Below are positions 18,147 to 29,400 of a stretch of 64,000 bases of DNA, in pieces. The translations under genes were made by a program, and so were the position numbers. The number at the start of each line of letters is the position of its first letter. Within the stretch, counting starts at the first letter, position 1. The DNA comes from Chitinophaga oryzae (lineage in GTDB: Bacteria > Bacteroidota > Bacteroidia > Chitinophagales > Chitinophagaceae): NCBI RefSeq assembly GCF_012516375.2, contig NZ_CP051204.2, forward strand, positions 3,348,001-3,412,000. Direction: 5' to 3'. The notes beneath the pieces were generated by a model. That model ran no database searches, was not told the DNA's origin, and was given only the letters and a program-made list of their open reading frames with translations.

Positions 18147-19544
18147 ATGATTATCACTACTTCCACCATCAACAGGTGGTACGCGCTGCTTATTGTCCTG
18201 ACAGCGCCCCTGTTGTACGTTATCGACATTTTTATCATCAACATCGCCATTCCTGTTATCAAAGGCAGTCTGCATGCCACCGACGGCGAAGTGCAGCTGG
18301 TGATTGCCGCTTACCTGCTGGGCAGCGCCTGTTTCCTGATCACCGGCGGCAGGGCGGGTGATTATCTCGGCAAGAAAAAAGTGTTCTTTCTTGGAATGGG
18401 TTGGTTTACCCTTACCTCCTGTATCTGTGGACTGGCACAGACGCCGTTACAGTTGAATATTGCCCGTTTTTTCCAGGGGGTGAGTTCCGCGTTTATGGTC
18501 ACGCAGTCCATTTCGTTGATACAGGTATTGTTTCCCGTAGCTGAAGAGCGGGCCAAAGCCATCGGCTGGTATGGCATTACGCTGAGCATTGCGGCTATTA
18601 TCGGGCAGATGCTGGGCGGCTACCTGGCGGAGACGCACGGCGTCATTGAAGGGTGGCGGCTGACCTTCTTTATTAACCTGCCGGTAGGTATTGCTGCTAT
18701 GTGGGCGATCCATCGTTACCTGCCGGAAACAGGCAGGACGGTAGGCGTGAAATTCGATTATGCCGGGGCGGTGGTGCTGACAGGGGCGTTGGGCTGCCTC
18801 ATTTACGCCATCACGGAAGGGCGGGAGCAGCATTGGCCGGCATGGAGTTTTGTGCTGCTGGCGTTGTTCGTGGTACTGTCACTGGTATTTGTACGGATAC
18901 AGCAGGTAAGACAGGAAGATAAAAGTGCGCTGATCAATCTTAGGTTGTTTAAACAGCCGGCGTTTAACATCGGGTTGCTGGCGGTGTTGTTTCATTTTAT
19001 GCTGCATACGGCCTACCTGCTGATGATGGCGGTATACCTGCAAAGTGGCCTGGGACTGTCGGCGCTGGCTTGCGGGGCAGGTTTTATCCCGCATGCGTTG
19101 TTGTTTATGCTGTCGTCTGTGGTGGCTTCCCGGTTGCTGGTGAGGTATGGCAGGAAGGTATTACTGGCAGGACTGCTGATGATCTTAATGTCCTTTGTTG
19201 TGCAATTTTCAGGTGTCGATGATGCTGCCGGCACCATCTCGCTGATAGCGTTGTACGGGCTGGGTAATGGGATGGTGTTGCCTTTCCTGCTGAACATCGT
19301 GCTGGATAAAGTGCCGGTGGAAGATGCCGGCGCTGCTTCCGGTATTTTCTCCACTTTTCAGCAGACGGCGTCGGGGCTGGGCATCAGTATTATCGGCGGT
19401 GTGTTTTTCGCTGCGCTGGCATCGGATACACACCCGGACGCCTATACGGAGGCGCTGCAATATGGCTTGGGAGCGGGAATGGCCTGCCTGCTGGTCGTTG
19501 CTGCCATGTTGTATTGCCTGCCGCAAAATCGCACTGACAGTTGA
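18147..19544 (+). CDS. MFS drug exporter, DHA2 (14-helix) type
   Basis: This is a 465-residue membrane protein with about 14 hydrophobic segments. It carries motif A in GGRAGDYLGKKKVFF after the second helix and a motif-C-like stretch GWYGITLSIAAIIGQMLGGYL in the fifth, both typical of drug:H+ antiporters of the EmrB/QacA (DHA2) group. It sits in the cytoplasmic membrane and probably expels hydrophobic or cationic compounds using the proton gradient. It lies directly behind ada on the same strand, so it is probably co-expressed with the alkylation response, which suggests export of an alkylating compound. That link is inference. A hairpin follows the stop. Confidence 0.88.
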   Translation: MIITTSTINRWYALLIVLTAPLLYVIDIFIINIAIPVIKGSLHATDGEVQLVIAAYLLGSACFLITGGRAGDYLGKKKVFFLGMGWFTLTSCICGLAQTPLQLNIARFFQGVSSAFMVTQSISLIQVLFPVAEERAKAIGWYGITLSIAAIIGQMLGGYLAETHGVIEGWRLTFFINLPVGIAAMWAIHRYLPETGRTVGVKFDYAGAVVLTGALGCLIYAITEGREQHWPAWSFVLLALFVVLSLVFVRIQQVRQEDKSALINLRLFKQPAFNIGLLAVLFHFMLHTAYLLMMAVYLQSGLGLSALACGAGFIPHALLFMLSSVVASRLLVRYGRKVLLAGLLMILMSFVVQFSGVDDAAGTISLIALYGLGNGMVLPFLLNIVLDKVPVEDAGAASGIFSTFQQTASGLGISIIGGVFFAALASDTHPDAYTEALQYGLGAGMACLLVVAAMLYCLPQNRTDS

Positions 19545-19564
19545 GCGTAAATAAATTATTTTAT

Positions 19565-19598
19565 TTGATGATCCTGTCTTAAATTACAGGATCATCAA
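19565..19598 (+). terminator. Hairpin behind the MFS gene
   Basis: A perfect 13-base-pair stem, TTGATGATCCTGT with ACAGGATCATCAA, surrounds an eight-base AT loop 20 bases behind the MFS stop. It lacks a T run, so termination is plausible but not certain. The rest of the gap to the next gene (about 220 bases) shows no further gene. Confidence 0.5.
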
Positions 19599-19821
19599 TA
19601 CAACCAAAATAGCTGGACCTTTACTTCCAAACAGTGAATTATAATCCCGTGCAAACATTACCGGCGTGAACAATGGAAAGGGTAATAGTGGCTGTTAACC
19701 TTATTGAGTATTACCATCAGCACTGCTACTGACGGGCCTGTAAGCAGGCTGCGGGAAGTTCTGTGCATTGAAAAATCGTATAAGCAAAGCTGTTAGTCTG
19801 CAACCATCAAATTGCGATCCA

Positions 19822-21147
19822 ATGAAAAAAGCACACCTTATCTTTATGCTCATGGCTGCCATGGCCATTTCGTCCTGCGCTAAAAATATGCAGGACGCCC
19901 TTCCTGCCGATGCCGCTTCCGGTAATGATAAAAAGGCATCGCTTGTTCCTCCCGCTTCCAGTTACGCCGTAGCGCTGGCCGGCAACGGTTTTGTGACCAC
20001 GCTGCCGGCAGGCGGCGCGGAAGTGATCACCGACAACGGCCTGGGTAACTGGACCAACGCCAACAGTGTCACCAGCGCTTATTTCCGGCTGGGGCAAACC
20101 GGCCAGCTGAATGTGGCCGTGCGGATGAAAGTACCTTCCGGCACTAGCACCATCAAAGTGACGATCAACGGTACCGCTTTCAATAAAACGGTTACCGGTA
20201 CCGCCTATACGGACTTCACGATCGGTACGGTGAATGTTACAGGTGTGGGATATGTAAAGGTAGACCTGCAGGGTGTCAATAAAACCGGCAGCTACTTTGG
20301 CGATGTGTCCCATATCATCATCAGTGGCAGCGCCACAGCCAACAACGTAGTGTACGCCAACGACGCCGCGAACTATTACTGGTCCAGGCGCGGTCCTTCC
20401 GTGCACCTGAATTATCCTATTCCTGCCGGAGTGGACGCCGAATGGTTTTATAATGAAGTGACCGTGCCGGCAGGCGAAGACAAGATCGGTTCTTACTTTA
20501 TGAGCAATGGTTTTAACGGCGGTTATTTCGGTATACAGGTGAACAGCGCCACTGAAAGAAGGGTGTTGTTTTCCATCTGGGACCCCGCCATAGGCAAGAC
20601 GACGCTGGTGCGCAAAGGGCCGGGCGTAGTGGACAATGCTTTCGGCGGCGAAGGTACCGGCGGCCAAAGTTACCTGGTATTTAACTGGTCCGTAGGCACC
20701 ACCTACAAGTTCCTGACGCGTATCCTACCGGATGGCGCCGGAGCTACCAATTTCTCTGCGTGGGTATTTACACCGGAAACCGGTACATGGCGTTTTATTG
20801 CCACCTGGAAGCGACCTAATACCAACACCTATCACGCAGGGTTGTATTCTTTCCTCGAAAATTTCAGCGATAAAAACGGGTACCTCGGCCGGAGCGGCCA
20901 GTATAACAATCAGTGGGTACGTTCCACCGCCGGCGTGTGGACGGAGATCACCAGCGCCAAATTTACGGCTGATGCCACCGCTACCAGCGACCAGCGCAGG
21001 GATTATGCCGGCGGCGTAGATAATGCCACCGGGCGGTTCTTCCTGAAAAACGGCGGGTTCTTCGCCGATTATGTAAACTACAATACTACTTTTACGCGCA
21101 CCGCCACAGGGGTAGCGCCAACAGTGAACCTGAACACCTTACCCTGA
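19822..21147 (+). CDS. DUF3472 (with DUF5077-like N-terminus) lipoprotein
   Basis: This 441-residue exported protein has a lipoprotein signal peptide with lipobox ISSC. After a linker comes a beta-sandwich region like DUF5077 (about 50-190, LGQTGQLNVAVRMKVPSGTS). The DUF3472 region follows (about 200-440), with ANYYWSRRGPSVHLNY, EWFYNEVTVP, GGYFGIQVNS and GGFFADYVNY. Both are carbohydrate-associated domains of unknown function, often found in polysaccharide-degrading Bacteroidota, so a surface sugar-binding or sugar-processing role is a guess. The ATG chosen directly precedes the KK n-region of the signal; an upstream TTG would add 18 residues of no signal character. The gene is monocistronic and ends at a good terminator. 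Confidence 0.8.
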   Translation: MKKAHLIFMLMAAMAISSCAKNMQDALPADAASGNDKKASLVPPASSYAVALAGNGFVTTLPAGGAEVITDNGLGNWTNANSVTSAYFRLGQTGQLNVAVRMKVPSGTSTIKVTINGTAFNKTVTGTAYTDFTIGTVNVTGVGYVKVDLQGVNKTGSYFGDVSHIIISGSATANNVVYANDAANYYWSRRGPSVHLNYPIPAGVDAEWFYNEVTVPAGEDKIGSYFMSNGFNGGYFGIQVNSATERRVLFSIWDPAIGKTTLVRKGPGVVDNAFGGEGTGGQSYLVFNWSVGTTYKFLTRILPDGAGATNFSAWVFTPETGTWRFIATWKRPNTNTYHAGLYSFLENFSDKNGYLGRSGQYNNQWVRSTAGVWTEITSAKFTADATATSDQRRDYAGGVDNATGRFFLKNGGFFADYVNYNTTFTRTATGVAPTVNLNTLP

Positions 21148-21169
21148 TTGCCGCCGGCTTTGCTTATTG

Positions 21170-21199
21170 AACGGGCGTCTTAATGGCGCCCGTTTTTTT
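21170..21199 (+). terminator. Rho-independent terminator
   Basis: AACGGGCG pairs with CGCCCGTT around a nine-base loop and runs straight into seven T residues. It ends the DUF3472 transcript; the T run touches the stop codon of the opposing GNAT gene. Confidence 0.85.
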
Positions 21200-21653
21200 A
21201 TGCCGGTAAATCTTTCCGCATACACACGCTGTTGTCTACGCCGATGTACTGGCCGTAGTTGTCCGTGATGGCGTAACCGCTTTTCCGATAGAGCGCGATG
21301 GCTTCGGGCTGTTTTTTGCCTGTTTCCAGTACGCAGGCGTTGTAGCCGAGTTCCTGTGCCCATTTTTCCAGTTCCCGCAGCACTTCACCGGCGAGACCGC
21401 GGCCGCGATAACCGGGATGCACAAACATGCGCTTTACTTCCGCCTGTTGTTCAGAAAACGGCTTGATGGCGCCACAGGCCACCGGCTGGCCGTCGAGGTA
21501 ACCTACCACCACCTGTTTGATGAGATCTGTTTTGTTGAATTGGGCGTAGAAGGCATGGTCGCTGCCGTCGCGGACAGCCAGGTCCTGGTCCAGTAACCGT
21601 ACCAGCGATACGAAGTCAGGATGACCGGAGTCTGTTCTGATAAGTTGTAGCAT
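21198..21653 (-). CDS. GNAT family N-acetyltransferase
   Basis: This 151-residue enzyme has the GNAT fold. Strand 4 with the acetyl-CoA loop is VKRMFVHPGYRGRGLAGEVL (R/QxxGxG/A as RGRGLA), and the later ELGYNACVLETG and AIALYRKSGYA match motif B and the last helix-strand pair. It transfers acetyl from acetyl-CoA to an amine; the acceptor is unknown. I start at MLQLIRTDSG; the frame extends 12 codons upstream without family similarity. It probably shares a transcript with the membrane methyltransferase-like gene ending 49 bases upstream. Confidence 0.88.
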   Translation of the reverse strand: MLQLIRTDSGHPDFVSLVRLLDQDLAVRDGSDHAFYAQFNKTDLIKQVVVGYLDGQPVACGAIKPFSEQQAEVKRMFVHPGYRGRGLAGEVLRELEKWAQELGYNACVLETGKKQPEAIALYRKSGYAITDNYGQYIGVDNSVCMRKDLPA

Positions 21654-21702
21654 AGATAGTTCGTTGAACGGGCCATGAAGATACAACATTTCGTTTCCGC
21701 TG

Positions 21703-22269
21703 TCAAAGGAGGAACGGGATCAGTTTACGTGTCCGTTGCCGGTAGGCCGCGTAGGCGCCGGGGAAAAGTTCGTTGAGCAGCGTTTCTTCCCGGGTGATTT
21801 TCAGGTATAACCCCAGCGCGCAAACGACGGTGACGACGATGGCCGCTCCTCCGCCGGTGACGAGGCTGGTGCCCGTCAACGCCATCAGGAAGCCGGTATA
21901 GATGGGATGCCTTACCACGCGGTATGGCCCTTTGGTGACCAGCTCGTGGTCTCTTTTGGCGGCTACACCGCCGCTCCAGTTAACGCCGAGGAGTAACCGG
22001 GACCAGATACACAGCCCGATACCGGCGATACACAATAAAACGCCTGTCGCCTGCAGCGACCACCACGCCGGCAGCAGGCGGGCGCCTGTCAACAGCGGAA
22101 GGTACAGCCCTGTAAAAATGAGCACGTAGCCGGTGGCGGCCAGCCAGCGCTGGCGGTTCGTTCTGAACTGTATGTTTTCCCTGGTACGGTTCCGGAGGGC
22201 GAGCCAGCAACAGATGAATATGATCCAGCAGCAGAGGGTGATCCAGGTGAAGAGGGCCGGGTTGTTCAT
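21703..22269 (-). CDS. Isoprenylcysteine methyltransferase-like (ICMT/PEMT) membrane protein
   Basis: This membrane protein of about 188 residues has four to five hydrophobic segments. Near its C-terminus is the ICMT/phospholipid-methyltransferase signature: ELVTKGPYRVVRHPIYTGFL, then an EE pair (TREETLLNELFPGAYAAYRQRT). Family members methylate lipids or prenylated cysteines with SAM, and bacterial ones have largely unknown substrates. The start giving MNNPALFTW places the first helix directly at the N-terminus; a frame 25 codons longer exists and begins close to the divergent RHS promoter region. It precedes the GNAT gene on the same strand. Confidence 0.8.
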   Translation of the reverse strand: MNNPALFTWITLCCWIIFICCWLALRNRTRENIQFRTNRQRWLAATGYVLIFTGLYLPLLTGARLLPAWWSLQATGVLLCIAGIGLCIWSRLLLGVNWSGGVAAKRDHELVTKGPYRVVRHPIYTGFLMALTGTSLVTGGGAAIVVTVVCALGLYLKITREETLLNELFPGAYAAYRQRTRKLIPFLL

Positions 22270-22376
22270 GAATATAGGACGGTTTTTTTTCAGACGCTGA
22301 AGGTACAGCGGATGACGGATATACAGGCTATTCATTTTATTCATTTTTGCGATGGTTGTCTATGGAAAAAAGAATA

Positions 22377-22406
22377 ATTGGCATGCGTGAAAAAAGTTTA
22401 TATTTG
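22377..22406 (+). promoter_or_regulatory. Bacteroidota-type promoter for the RHS operon
   Basis: ATTG and a perfect TAnnTTTG box (TATATTTG) lie 18 bases apart in the divergent intergenic region. Transcription would start near 22413, giving a leader of about 180 bases before the first RHS gene. The 327-base gap from 22270 to 22596 shows nothing else that I can support. Confidence 0.55.
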
Positions 22407-22596
22407 GTTAGTTATGTTAACTTTTTCGGATGCAGTGTAGTTGTTTGGTAACCATTTATTAACCACATTTTCTTGTTATGCCTTTGATGGTATCGCTGAT
22501 ATTATCGTTGCTGGATTAGCACATTGTCTGAGGCCGGTCGCTTGTATGTGCCGCGTTTTCGCTGGTGTTATGGAAGTTTACCCTGATCGTATATCT

Positions 22597-25500
22597 ATGA
22601 AGAAAGCTGTTTTCGTTTTCATTGTTGTTTTTTGTGTTGTTGCCCGTCTTGCGGCGCAACAGGCGTCGTTGCCAGTGGATGTGTCCCGGCTGGAGTTCAA
22701 AGCGCGCCAGTCATTGCCGGTAGCGCCTGAGGCGGCGCAGCTGGGGAAATATGGTAACGTGCCTGTGAGTTTATTTACCGGTACTCCGCAGATCAGTATT
22801 CCGCTGTATGCGTTCAAAGGGCAGCAGCTGGAATTGCCTGTAAGCCTCGGTTATAATAACAGCGGGTTTAAGCCGGGAGAAGTGGCCACCTGGGTAGGAA
22901 TGGGCTGGTCTCTGAATGCCGGTGGTGTGATCACGCGAGGGGTGATGGGTAATCCCGACATCCCGGAGAACTATTATAATAACGGCCCGCTGGTAGTGCC
23001 GTCCAGTTCCGATGTATTTGCGTACCAGGATTTCCTGCGACAGATGAAGATGGAAGTGCGCGACCTGCAACCGGATGTTTACTATTATAATTTCGCTGGC
23101 AGAGCGGGGAAATTTATGGTATTGCCGGATAAAAGCATCGTAAAAAAGGAGCGGGATAATCTCACGATTCGTTTTAACTATCCGGATGAGTTTATTATTA
23201 CCGATGAAAACGGAACGGTCTTCCGGTTTGCCGATCCGGAAAGGACGACGATGGACCTCATGGACGATGCCGAGCCGGATGCGCCGCCGCGCAGATATTA
23301 TCAATACAATTCCAGCTGGTACCTGACCAGTATGATGGCCCCAAATGCTATGGAGAGCCTTAATTTTACCTATCAGACAACAGCTGAAGGGGCCATCACG
23401 GAAGAAATCTCCAGGAACAAATCGGTGACACTGAGTATTATCCGGACGCAGGTACAGCCGCCGCAATCGGGATATGAGGAGCAGTTGAGCAGCTTTACCG
23501 CTTCGCCGCCTTTCATTAGGGCCCAGCGTAAATTTTTGACGGGCATCAGCTATCAAAGAAATGGTATCCAGGTGGGAAGCATTCAGCTGGAGTCTGTGGA
23601 AGACCGACCGGATTCGAATTTCCCGCATGACAGGCTGCTGAAAAAAATCAATATTTATGCAACACTGAACGGTGCTGATAAGCTGGTAAAGCAATATAGT
23701 CTTGGCTATGGTTTCTTCCAGAATCCGGGGAATACTTATTCAAAGAAACGGCTTCATCTGGATACACTGGCAGAAGTGGCCCCAGTGGCCCCAGTGGCCG
23801 GTGTGGCGGCGCCTCCGCCATATCTGTTTACCTATTATGAAATGGATAGTAATATGCCTGAAAGGTTTACAGCTTCGTTGGACCACTGGGGATATTATAA
23901 CGCCAGCGGTAATACCAGCCTGGTACCAAATATAACGTTCCCCAATGGCAGGGTGGTAGGTAACGGAGCAAACAGGGAACCTCGTTTCGAAGGGGCTGTT
24001 CAGGGCGTATTGTCGCGGATCACTTATCCAACCGGTGGTTATACTACCTTTACTTACGAGGACCATGAGGCGTTGCTGAGTGATGATTCCTCCTCGCGCA
24101 AAGTCGGCGGCCTCCGGATCCGCGAAATCACGGATTATTCGTATGTCAACAAAAAAGGGACGGTGAAGCGGTATGAATACCTGCAGGAGAACGGCAGAAC
24201 GAGCGGCCGCAGCGACAATAACTTCCCCCGTTACGATGTCACCACAACCATGCACCGCTGGCCGCCGCCGATTGTTAACCCCGGCACAGAGGACCAGGGG
24301 ACGGCAAATTATACCGTTTCTGCTAACGCGGTATATGGAATGGGATCTGTGCAGGGCTCACCCATCGGTTACAACCGCGTTACGGAATACCAGTTCGATT
24401 TTAACAATTCCCAGCCGTTGGGAAAGACCGTCTACCAGTACCATATAGAGAGTATCAACCAGTTTGATGATCACTTGGGTAACGGAGACCTGGAAAAGAA
24501 ATCGGTATACGACAATAAAGGAAACCTGCTCAGTGAACTGACCAATACGTATGTTTATCAGATCATTGGAAACGTTCCGCAGACAAGGGTGAAGGTGAAG
24601 GATGCGCAGGACAATCTTATCCAGTGGTGCAAGAAACAGGATGCGAACGGTCTGTTCACCTATGAGGGAAGGGGTACGTGGAAGTCCATGAGCGACTGTA
24701 TAGATACTCGCACCTACTATAAGATCCTGTATGCCGATGGTTATGCCATCTGGGCACAGCAAAAGCAACTGGTGCAGCAGCAGGAAAAGACGTATGACCA
24801 GTTGACCGGTGCTTACCTCACCAGTGTGCGGAAAATGGTCTATGGCAGTGATAAACATACTTTTCCTACGCAGATCACAGATCAAACGACCAATAACGAA
24901 GAGCTGGTGACAGTGAAGAAATATGCCGGTGACTACACGGGCGTTAATGGCTCCACGGCCGGTATTTTGGCGTTGGTCAATGCAGGAATGCCCGGAACAG
25001 AGATCGAGCGTATCCAGTATCGCCAGAATGCCGGCGGCGCCAATAAAAAGCTTATCAGCGGACTTCTGACGTACTATGACAATTACCTGCCGGTACAGAC
25101 TTTCCGGCTGGAGGCTGCCAATGCGCCCGGTACGTGGACGACTTCTTCCTGGAGCGGTAACAACCTGGTGACGGACAGCCGTTACAAGCCATTGGCCACC
25201 TTCAGATATTCCTTTGGCCAGGTGGTAGAGCAAAGTAAAGACAAAGATGCTGTGCAATCCTTTGTAAGGGACTACCCTGACCGCTATCCAACGATGGCGG
25301 CCATGAATGCGGGTATCAATGAAATTGCCTATACCGGATTTGAAACAGACGGGCTGTATGGGGGAAGCTGGGTAAATACCGGTGGCCTGTTCGATGCTAC
25401 CCTGGCCCACACGGGAAAGCGGTCGCTGAAATTTCCTGCGTCCGCGTCTGTTCAGTGTACACTGGGAAGCGCCGTGGCCAGGCCGATGATCGTCAGTTAC

Positions 25501-26442
25501 TGGTCCAGAGGGGGAGCGTTGACCGTTACGCAAAATAGCGCTACCAGTATACCGTTGTCGGCAACAGGTATTACCCGTAATGGCTGGACGCTTTACCTGC
25601 ATCGCCTCTCCGGCACCACATCGGTGGTACGGCTGGGTGGCGCGAATGTTTGGGTGGATGATATAAGGATATACCCCGCTGATGCACAGGTGACCTCCTA
25701 CAGCTACGAACCGGGCGTGGGCATTACCAGCACGACCTCCCCGGATAATATCACCACCTTTTATGAATACGACGGGTTGAACCGGCTGATGAATATCCGG
25801 GATGACAAAGGCAATATCCTTCAGAATTTTGTGTATAACTACGGGCCGGGCGCTCCTATGACGCCGGGGACTCCCACGCTCTTTTACAACGTGGAGGCGT
25901 CCCGGGCGTTTGTAAAGAATGACTGTACACAGGGGGAGCCCACTACAGTAACATACGCAGTGAAATATGGCAGCTATATATCGGCAGTAAGCCAGGCTGA
26001 TGCGGATGCCAAGGCCACGGCCGAAATCAATGCCAAAGGGCAGGCTTACGCCAACGCACAAGGGAAATGTTTATTCTACAACGTATACCGCTATCAGAAT
26101 TTCTTTAAAAATGACTGTGCGCCGGACATCGGTAAAATCTATAAGTATGAAGTGCCAGCCCGCAAATGGTCCAGTCCCGTGAGCCAGGCAGCCGCCGATC
26201 AGCTGGCGCAGGATGATATTGATGCCAACGGGCAGGCTGCCGCCAACAAATACGGGTCCTGCGCCTGCTCGGGCGAAGGGAAGAAGTTTATCAACGGTGT
26301 ATGTGAGACGGGGACTATGTACTACCTGTCGAGCGTGCCGGAGAACGGGCAATACCGCTGTACCTATGAGTATCAGTTCAGCGACGGAACTACCAGCGGA
26401 ACTTATACCAAATTGTCACCCACTAACTGTGTTAATCCCTGA
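22597..26442 (+). CDS. Large exported SpvB/RHS-type protein with C-terminal DUF5977 repeats
   Basis: This 1281-residue exported protein has signal peptide [22 protein letters not shown]. The long middle is built of YD-like beta repeats. An N-terminal part ([25 protein letters not shown], seen here in pieces of less than 20 residues: [23 protein letters not shown]) resembles the start of SpvB/TcB-type shells. The RHS-like stretch [20 protein letters not shown] is near residue 1050. The last 230 residues hold two DUF5977 repeats ([12 protein letters not shown] and [12 protein letters not shown], each ending ANGQAxAN..G.C) and a Cys-rich end. It lies four bases before an RHS protein with a toxin-like tip, so the pair may form a two-part shell. 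A tandem VAPVAPVAG stretch near residue 395 is unusual. The start is the ATG of the signal peptide; an open frame continues upstream. Confidence 0.8.
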   Translation: MKKAVFVFIVVFCVVARLAAQQASLPVDVSRLEFKARQSLPVAPEAAQLGKYGNVPVSLFTGTPQISIPLYAFKGQQLELPVSLGYNNSGFKPGEVATWVGMGWSLNAGGVITRGVMGNPDIPENYYNNGPLVVPSSSDVFAYQDFLRQMKMEVRDLQPDVYYYNFAGRAGKFMVLPDKSIVKKERDNLTIRFNYPDEFIITDENGTVFRFADPERTTMDLMDDAEPDAPPRRYYQYNSSWYLTSMMAPNAMESLNFTYQTTAEGAITEEISRNKSVTLSIIRTQVQPPQSGYEEQLSSFTASPPFIRAQRKFLTGISYQRNGIQVGSIQLESVEDRPDSNFPHDRLLKKINIYATLNGADKLVKQYSLGYGFFQNPGNTYSKKRLHLDTLAEVAPVAPVAGVAAPPPYLFTYYEMDSNMPERFTASLDHWGYYNASGNTSLVPNITFPNGRVVGNGANREPRFEGAVQGVLSRITYPTGGYTTFTYEDHEALLSDDSSSRKVGGLRIREITDYSYVNKKGTVKRYEYLQENGRTSGRSDNNFPRYDVTTTMHRWPPPIVNPGTEDQGTANYTVSANAVYGMGSVQGSPIGYNRVTEYQFDFNNSQPLGKTVYQYHIESINQFDDHLGNGDLEKKSVYDNKGNLLSELTNTYVYQIIGNVPQTRVKVKDAQDNLIQWCKKQDANGLFTYEGRGTWKSMSDCIDTRTYYKILYADGYAIWAQQKQLVQQQEKTYDQLTGAYLTSVRKMVYGSDKHTFPTQITDQTTNNEELVTVKKYAGDYTGVNGSTAGILALVNAGMPGTEIERIQYRQNAGGANKKLISGLLTYYDNYLPVQTFRLEAANAPGTWTTSSWSGNNLVTDSRYKPLATFRYSFGQVVEQSKDKDAVQSFVRDYPDRYPTMAAMNAGINEIAYTGFETDGLYGGSWVNTGGLFDATLAHTGKRSLKFPASASVQCTLGSAVARPMIVSYWSRGGALTVTQNSATSIPLSATGITRNGWTLYLHRLSGTTSVVRLGGANVWVDDIRIYPADAQVTSYSYEPGVGITSTTSPDNITTFYEYDGLNRLMNIRDDKGNILQNFVYNYGPGAPMTPGTPTLFYNVEASRAFVKNDCTQGEPTTVTYAVKYGSYISAVSQADADAKATAEINAKGQAYANAQGKCLFYNVYRYQNFFKNDCAPDIGKIYKYEVPARKWSSPVSQAAADQLAQDDIDANGQAAANKYGSCACSGEGKKFINGVCETGTMYYLSSVPENGQYRCTYEYQFSDGTTSGTYTKLSPTNCVNP

Positions 26443-26446
26443 TACT

Positions 26447-29400
26447 ATGAAGCGCATATATACGATCACACAGGTATTGTTTTTATTGCTGATGACCCGT
26501 AGTGCAGCGGCGCAGCTGAGTACCGGGCATAACTTCATCAGTAAGACGGCTGTCAACGTGCCAGGTGTGAGCACGCAGGCGCAGGTAAACGCGCTGCCCG
26601 CTGAAAGCGGTAACAGGACCGTCACTTATTTTGATGGTCTTGGCCGGCAGGTGCAGGCAATTGTTCTGCAGGGCAGCCCGGATAAAAAGGACATTATTAC
26701 GCCAACAGAATATGACAATTATGGGCGGACGGTGAAAACGATCCTGCCGTATACTGATATGACGGGCGCCGGGTCGGGCAGTTTTCGGACAGGCGCTTTT
26801 GCCGACCAGCTGAATTTCTATAGTCCGGCAAATACAACGCTGGCGGACATTGCAAAAGATGACCGGCCTTTTGGACAGCAGGTGCCGGAGCTTTCGCCGT
26901 TGAGCAGGCCATTGCAGCAGGGTGCGCCAGGGCGTAGCTGGCAGCCTGGCGGAGGGCATACGCAGCAACAAGTGTATGCCGTTAATACCGCTGCGGACGA
27001 TGTAAAACGCTGGACGATCGGCCCCAGCGCGGGTGGAGACCCGGTTGTGGCCAGTTATCCGGCCGGCGACCTCTTTAAAAATGTTACCATTGATGAGCAG
27101 GGAAAACAGGCCATTACTTTTACAGACAGGGAAGGGAAGGTGGTGCTGAAAAGAGCACAGCTGGCTGTGACTCCTGTGAACCCGCATACTGACTGGTTGT
27201 GTACCTATTATGTGTATGACGATTATAACAACCAGCGTTATGTCATCCCGCCGAAGGCGGTAACAGCACTGGCGGCGGGAGGCTGGACCTTTACCGGTCA
27301 TCCGGATATCGCTGCCGAACTCTGTTTTATCTACGAGTACGATGAGCGGCAGCGGATGATCACTAAAAAAGTACCCGGCGCCGCAGTAACGGAGATGGTC
27401 TACGATGTGCGGGACCGGCTGGTTTTTACCCGTGACGGCAATCTGACGGCACAGGGAAAGTGGATGGTCACTTTTTATGATGGTCAGAACAGGCCTGTGA
27501 TGACAGCGCTGTATACCTCCACTGCCACACGGGCCACCTTGCAGGCTTCCATGAATACTATTTCCGGGACACAAAGCAGTATTACCCGCTCTTTTCCCGG
27601 ACCGGACAACCTCGTGATAGCGTCTTATGATAACAGTGACGCCTACAGGGCCCGCAGCAGTGTGACACTGGAAGATGGTTTTGATACCGGTACCGGTGCA
27701 GATATGGTGGCGGAAACCGATCCTGCACTGACGGCAGGGACACAGACTATAACGGTTAATAATCCGTTGCCTGGTATTCCCGCAGCATCGCTGCAGCCGT
27801 TGATATACACCTTTTATGACGATTACAGTTATACTGGTGCTTTAGCGTCTGAAACCGGTGATTTGTCCCGGGTGAATGCCGGTGGCGGCGCCAATGCAGA
27901 CCCCGCGTCGGTTCCTGCGGCTGTGGTGACGGGCAAGGTGACAGGGATGAAGAAATTGATACTCGGGACAGATCAATATCTTACAACGACCAATTATTAT
28001 GATGAGAAAGGACGTATCATACAGGTAGTGTCTGAAAACAACAATAACGGTCGTGATGTGTCCAGTACGTTGTACGATTTCTCTGGTAAGGTATTGGGGG
28101 CTTATGTCAGGCAGCGTAACCCGCGAAGCGGCACCACGCCCGATGTTCGCATACGTACCGTCCAAACTTACGATCATGCCGGCCGCCTGCTGACGGTTGC
28201 CAAGCAGCTCAATGATGCCGGTACACTGAAAGTGATTGCCACTAACCGGTACAATGCTATCGGACAGCTGACGGATAAAACGCTGGGCGACAACCTCGAT
28301 AATATCCACTATGATTATAATATCCGCGGATGGCAGCTGGGCGCGAACAGAAGTTACCTAAAAAACAATACGGGCGGCTATTTTGGGTATGAGTTGGGGT
28401 ATGATCAGCCGGCATCCGTGATCGATGGTACTGCTTATGCCACACCCGCATTTAACGGCAACATCTCGGGAACGATATGGCGGAGCAGGAACGATGGCAT
28501 CTCCCGAAAATATGATTTTGGTTATGATGCGGTCAACCGGCTGACACTGGCGGACTTTAACCAGCAGAATGCCGGTAGTACCAGCTGGACGCGCAACCTG
28601 GTGGACTTTTCAGTCAGCGGCCTGCAATATGATGAAAACGGCAATATCCTTTTTATGAAACAGCAGGGTTTGTCCAGTGGTGCGCAAGTGATTGTGGACG
28701 ACCTCAAATACGGTTATGTGGCCAACAGCAACAAGCTTCGTTTTGTGACCGACCGGGCGAACAACCCTAACAGTACCTTGGGTGACTTTAAAGAGCCGGC
28801 GTCCAATGAAACACAGGACTATAGCTACGACGCCAACGGTAACCTCACGCAGGACAATAACAAAGGGATTACCGGCATACAGTATAATCATCTGAACCTG
28901 CCGCAGCAGATCACTATTGCCGGGAAAGGAACGATTTCCTATCAGTATGATGCGGCCGGCGTCAAGCTGCGGAAGACGGTTGTGGACAATACGCAGGCGC
29001 CTTCGCAGACCACCGTGACCGACTATGCCATTGCCGGGGAGTTTAAAAACGATACGCTGCAGTTCCTCGGTCATGAAGAAGGGCGTATCCGTACGGTGCT
29101 GAAAGTGAATCAGCCGGTAGCCTACGTCTATGATTATTTTGAAAAAGACCATCTGGGCAACGTCAGGATCGTGCTGACAGAACAAACGGACCTGTCGATG
29201 TACACAGCTACCATGGAAAACGCCCGCGCAACGCAGGAGACGGCCTTGTTCAGCAATGTCACCGAAACCCGTGCCGCCAAACCTGCCGGTTACCCGCCCG
29301 ATGAAGCTGCCGGCGAGAATGCGTCCGTTGCGAAACTGAACGCCAAAACCGGCGGTCATAAAATAGGTCCGTCGCTGGTGCTGAAGGTGATGGCCGGCGA

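Noticed and set aside
24358..26061. Long minus-strand open frame (567 codons) inside the first RHS gene
   Set aside because: It is opposite a clear RHS/DUF5977 coding region and has no recognisable domain or plausible start.
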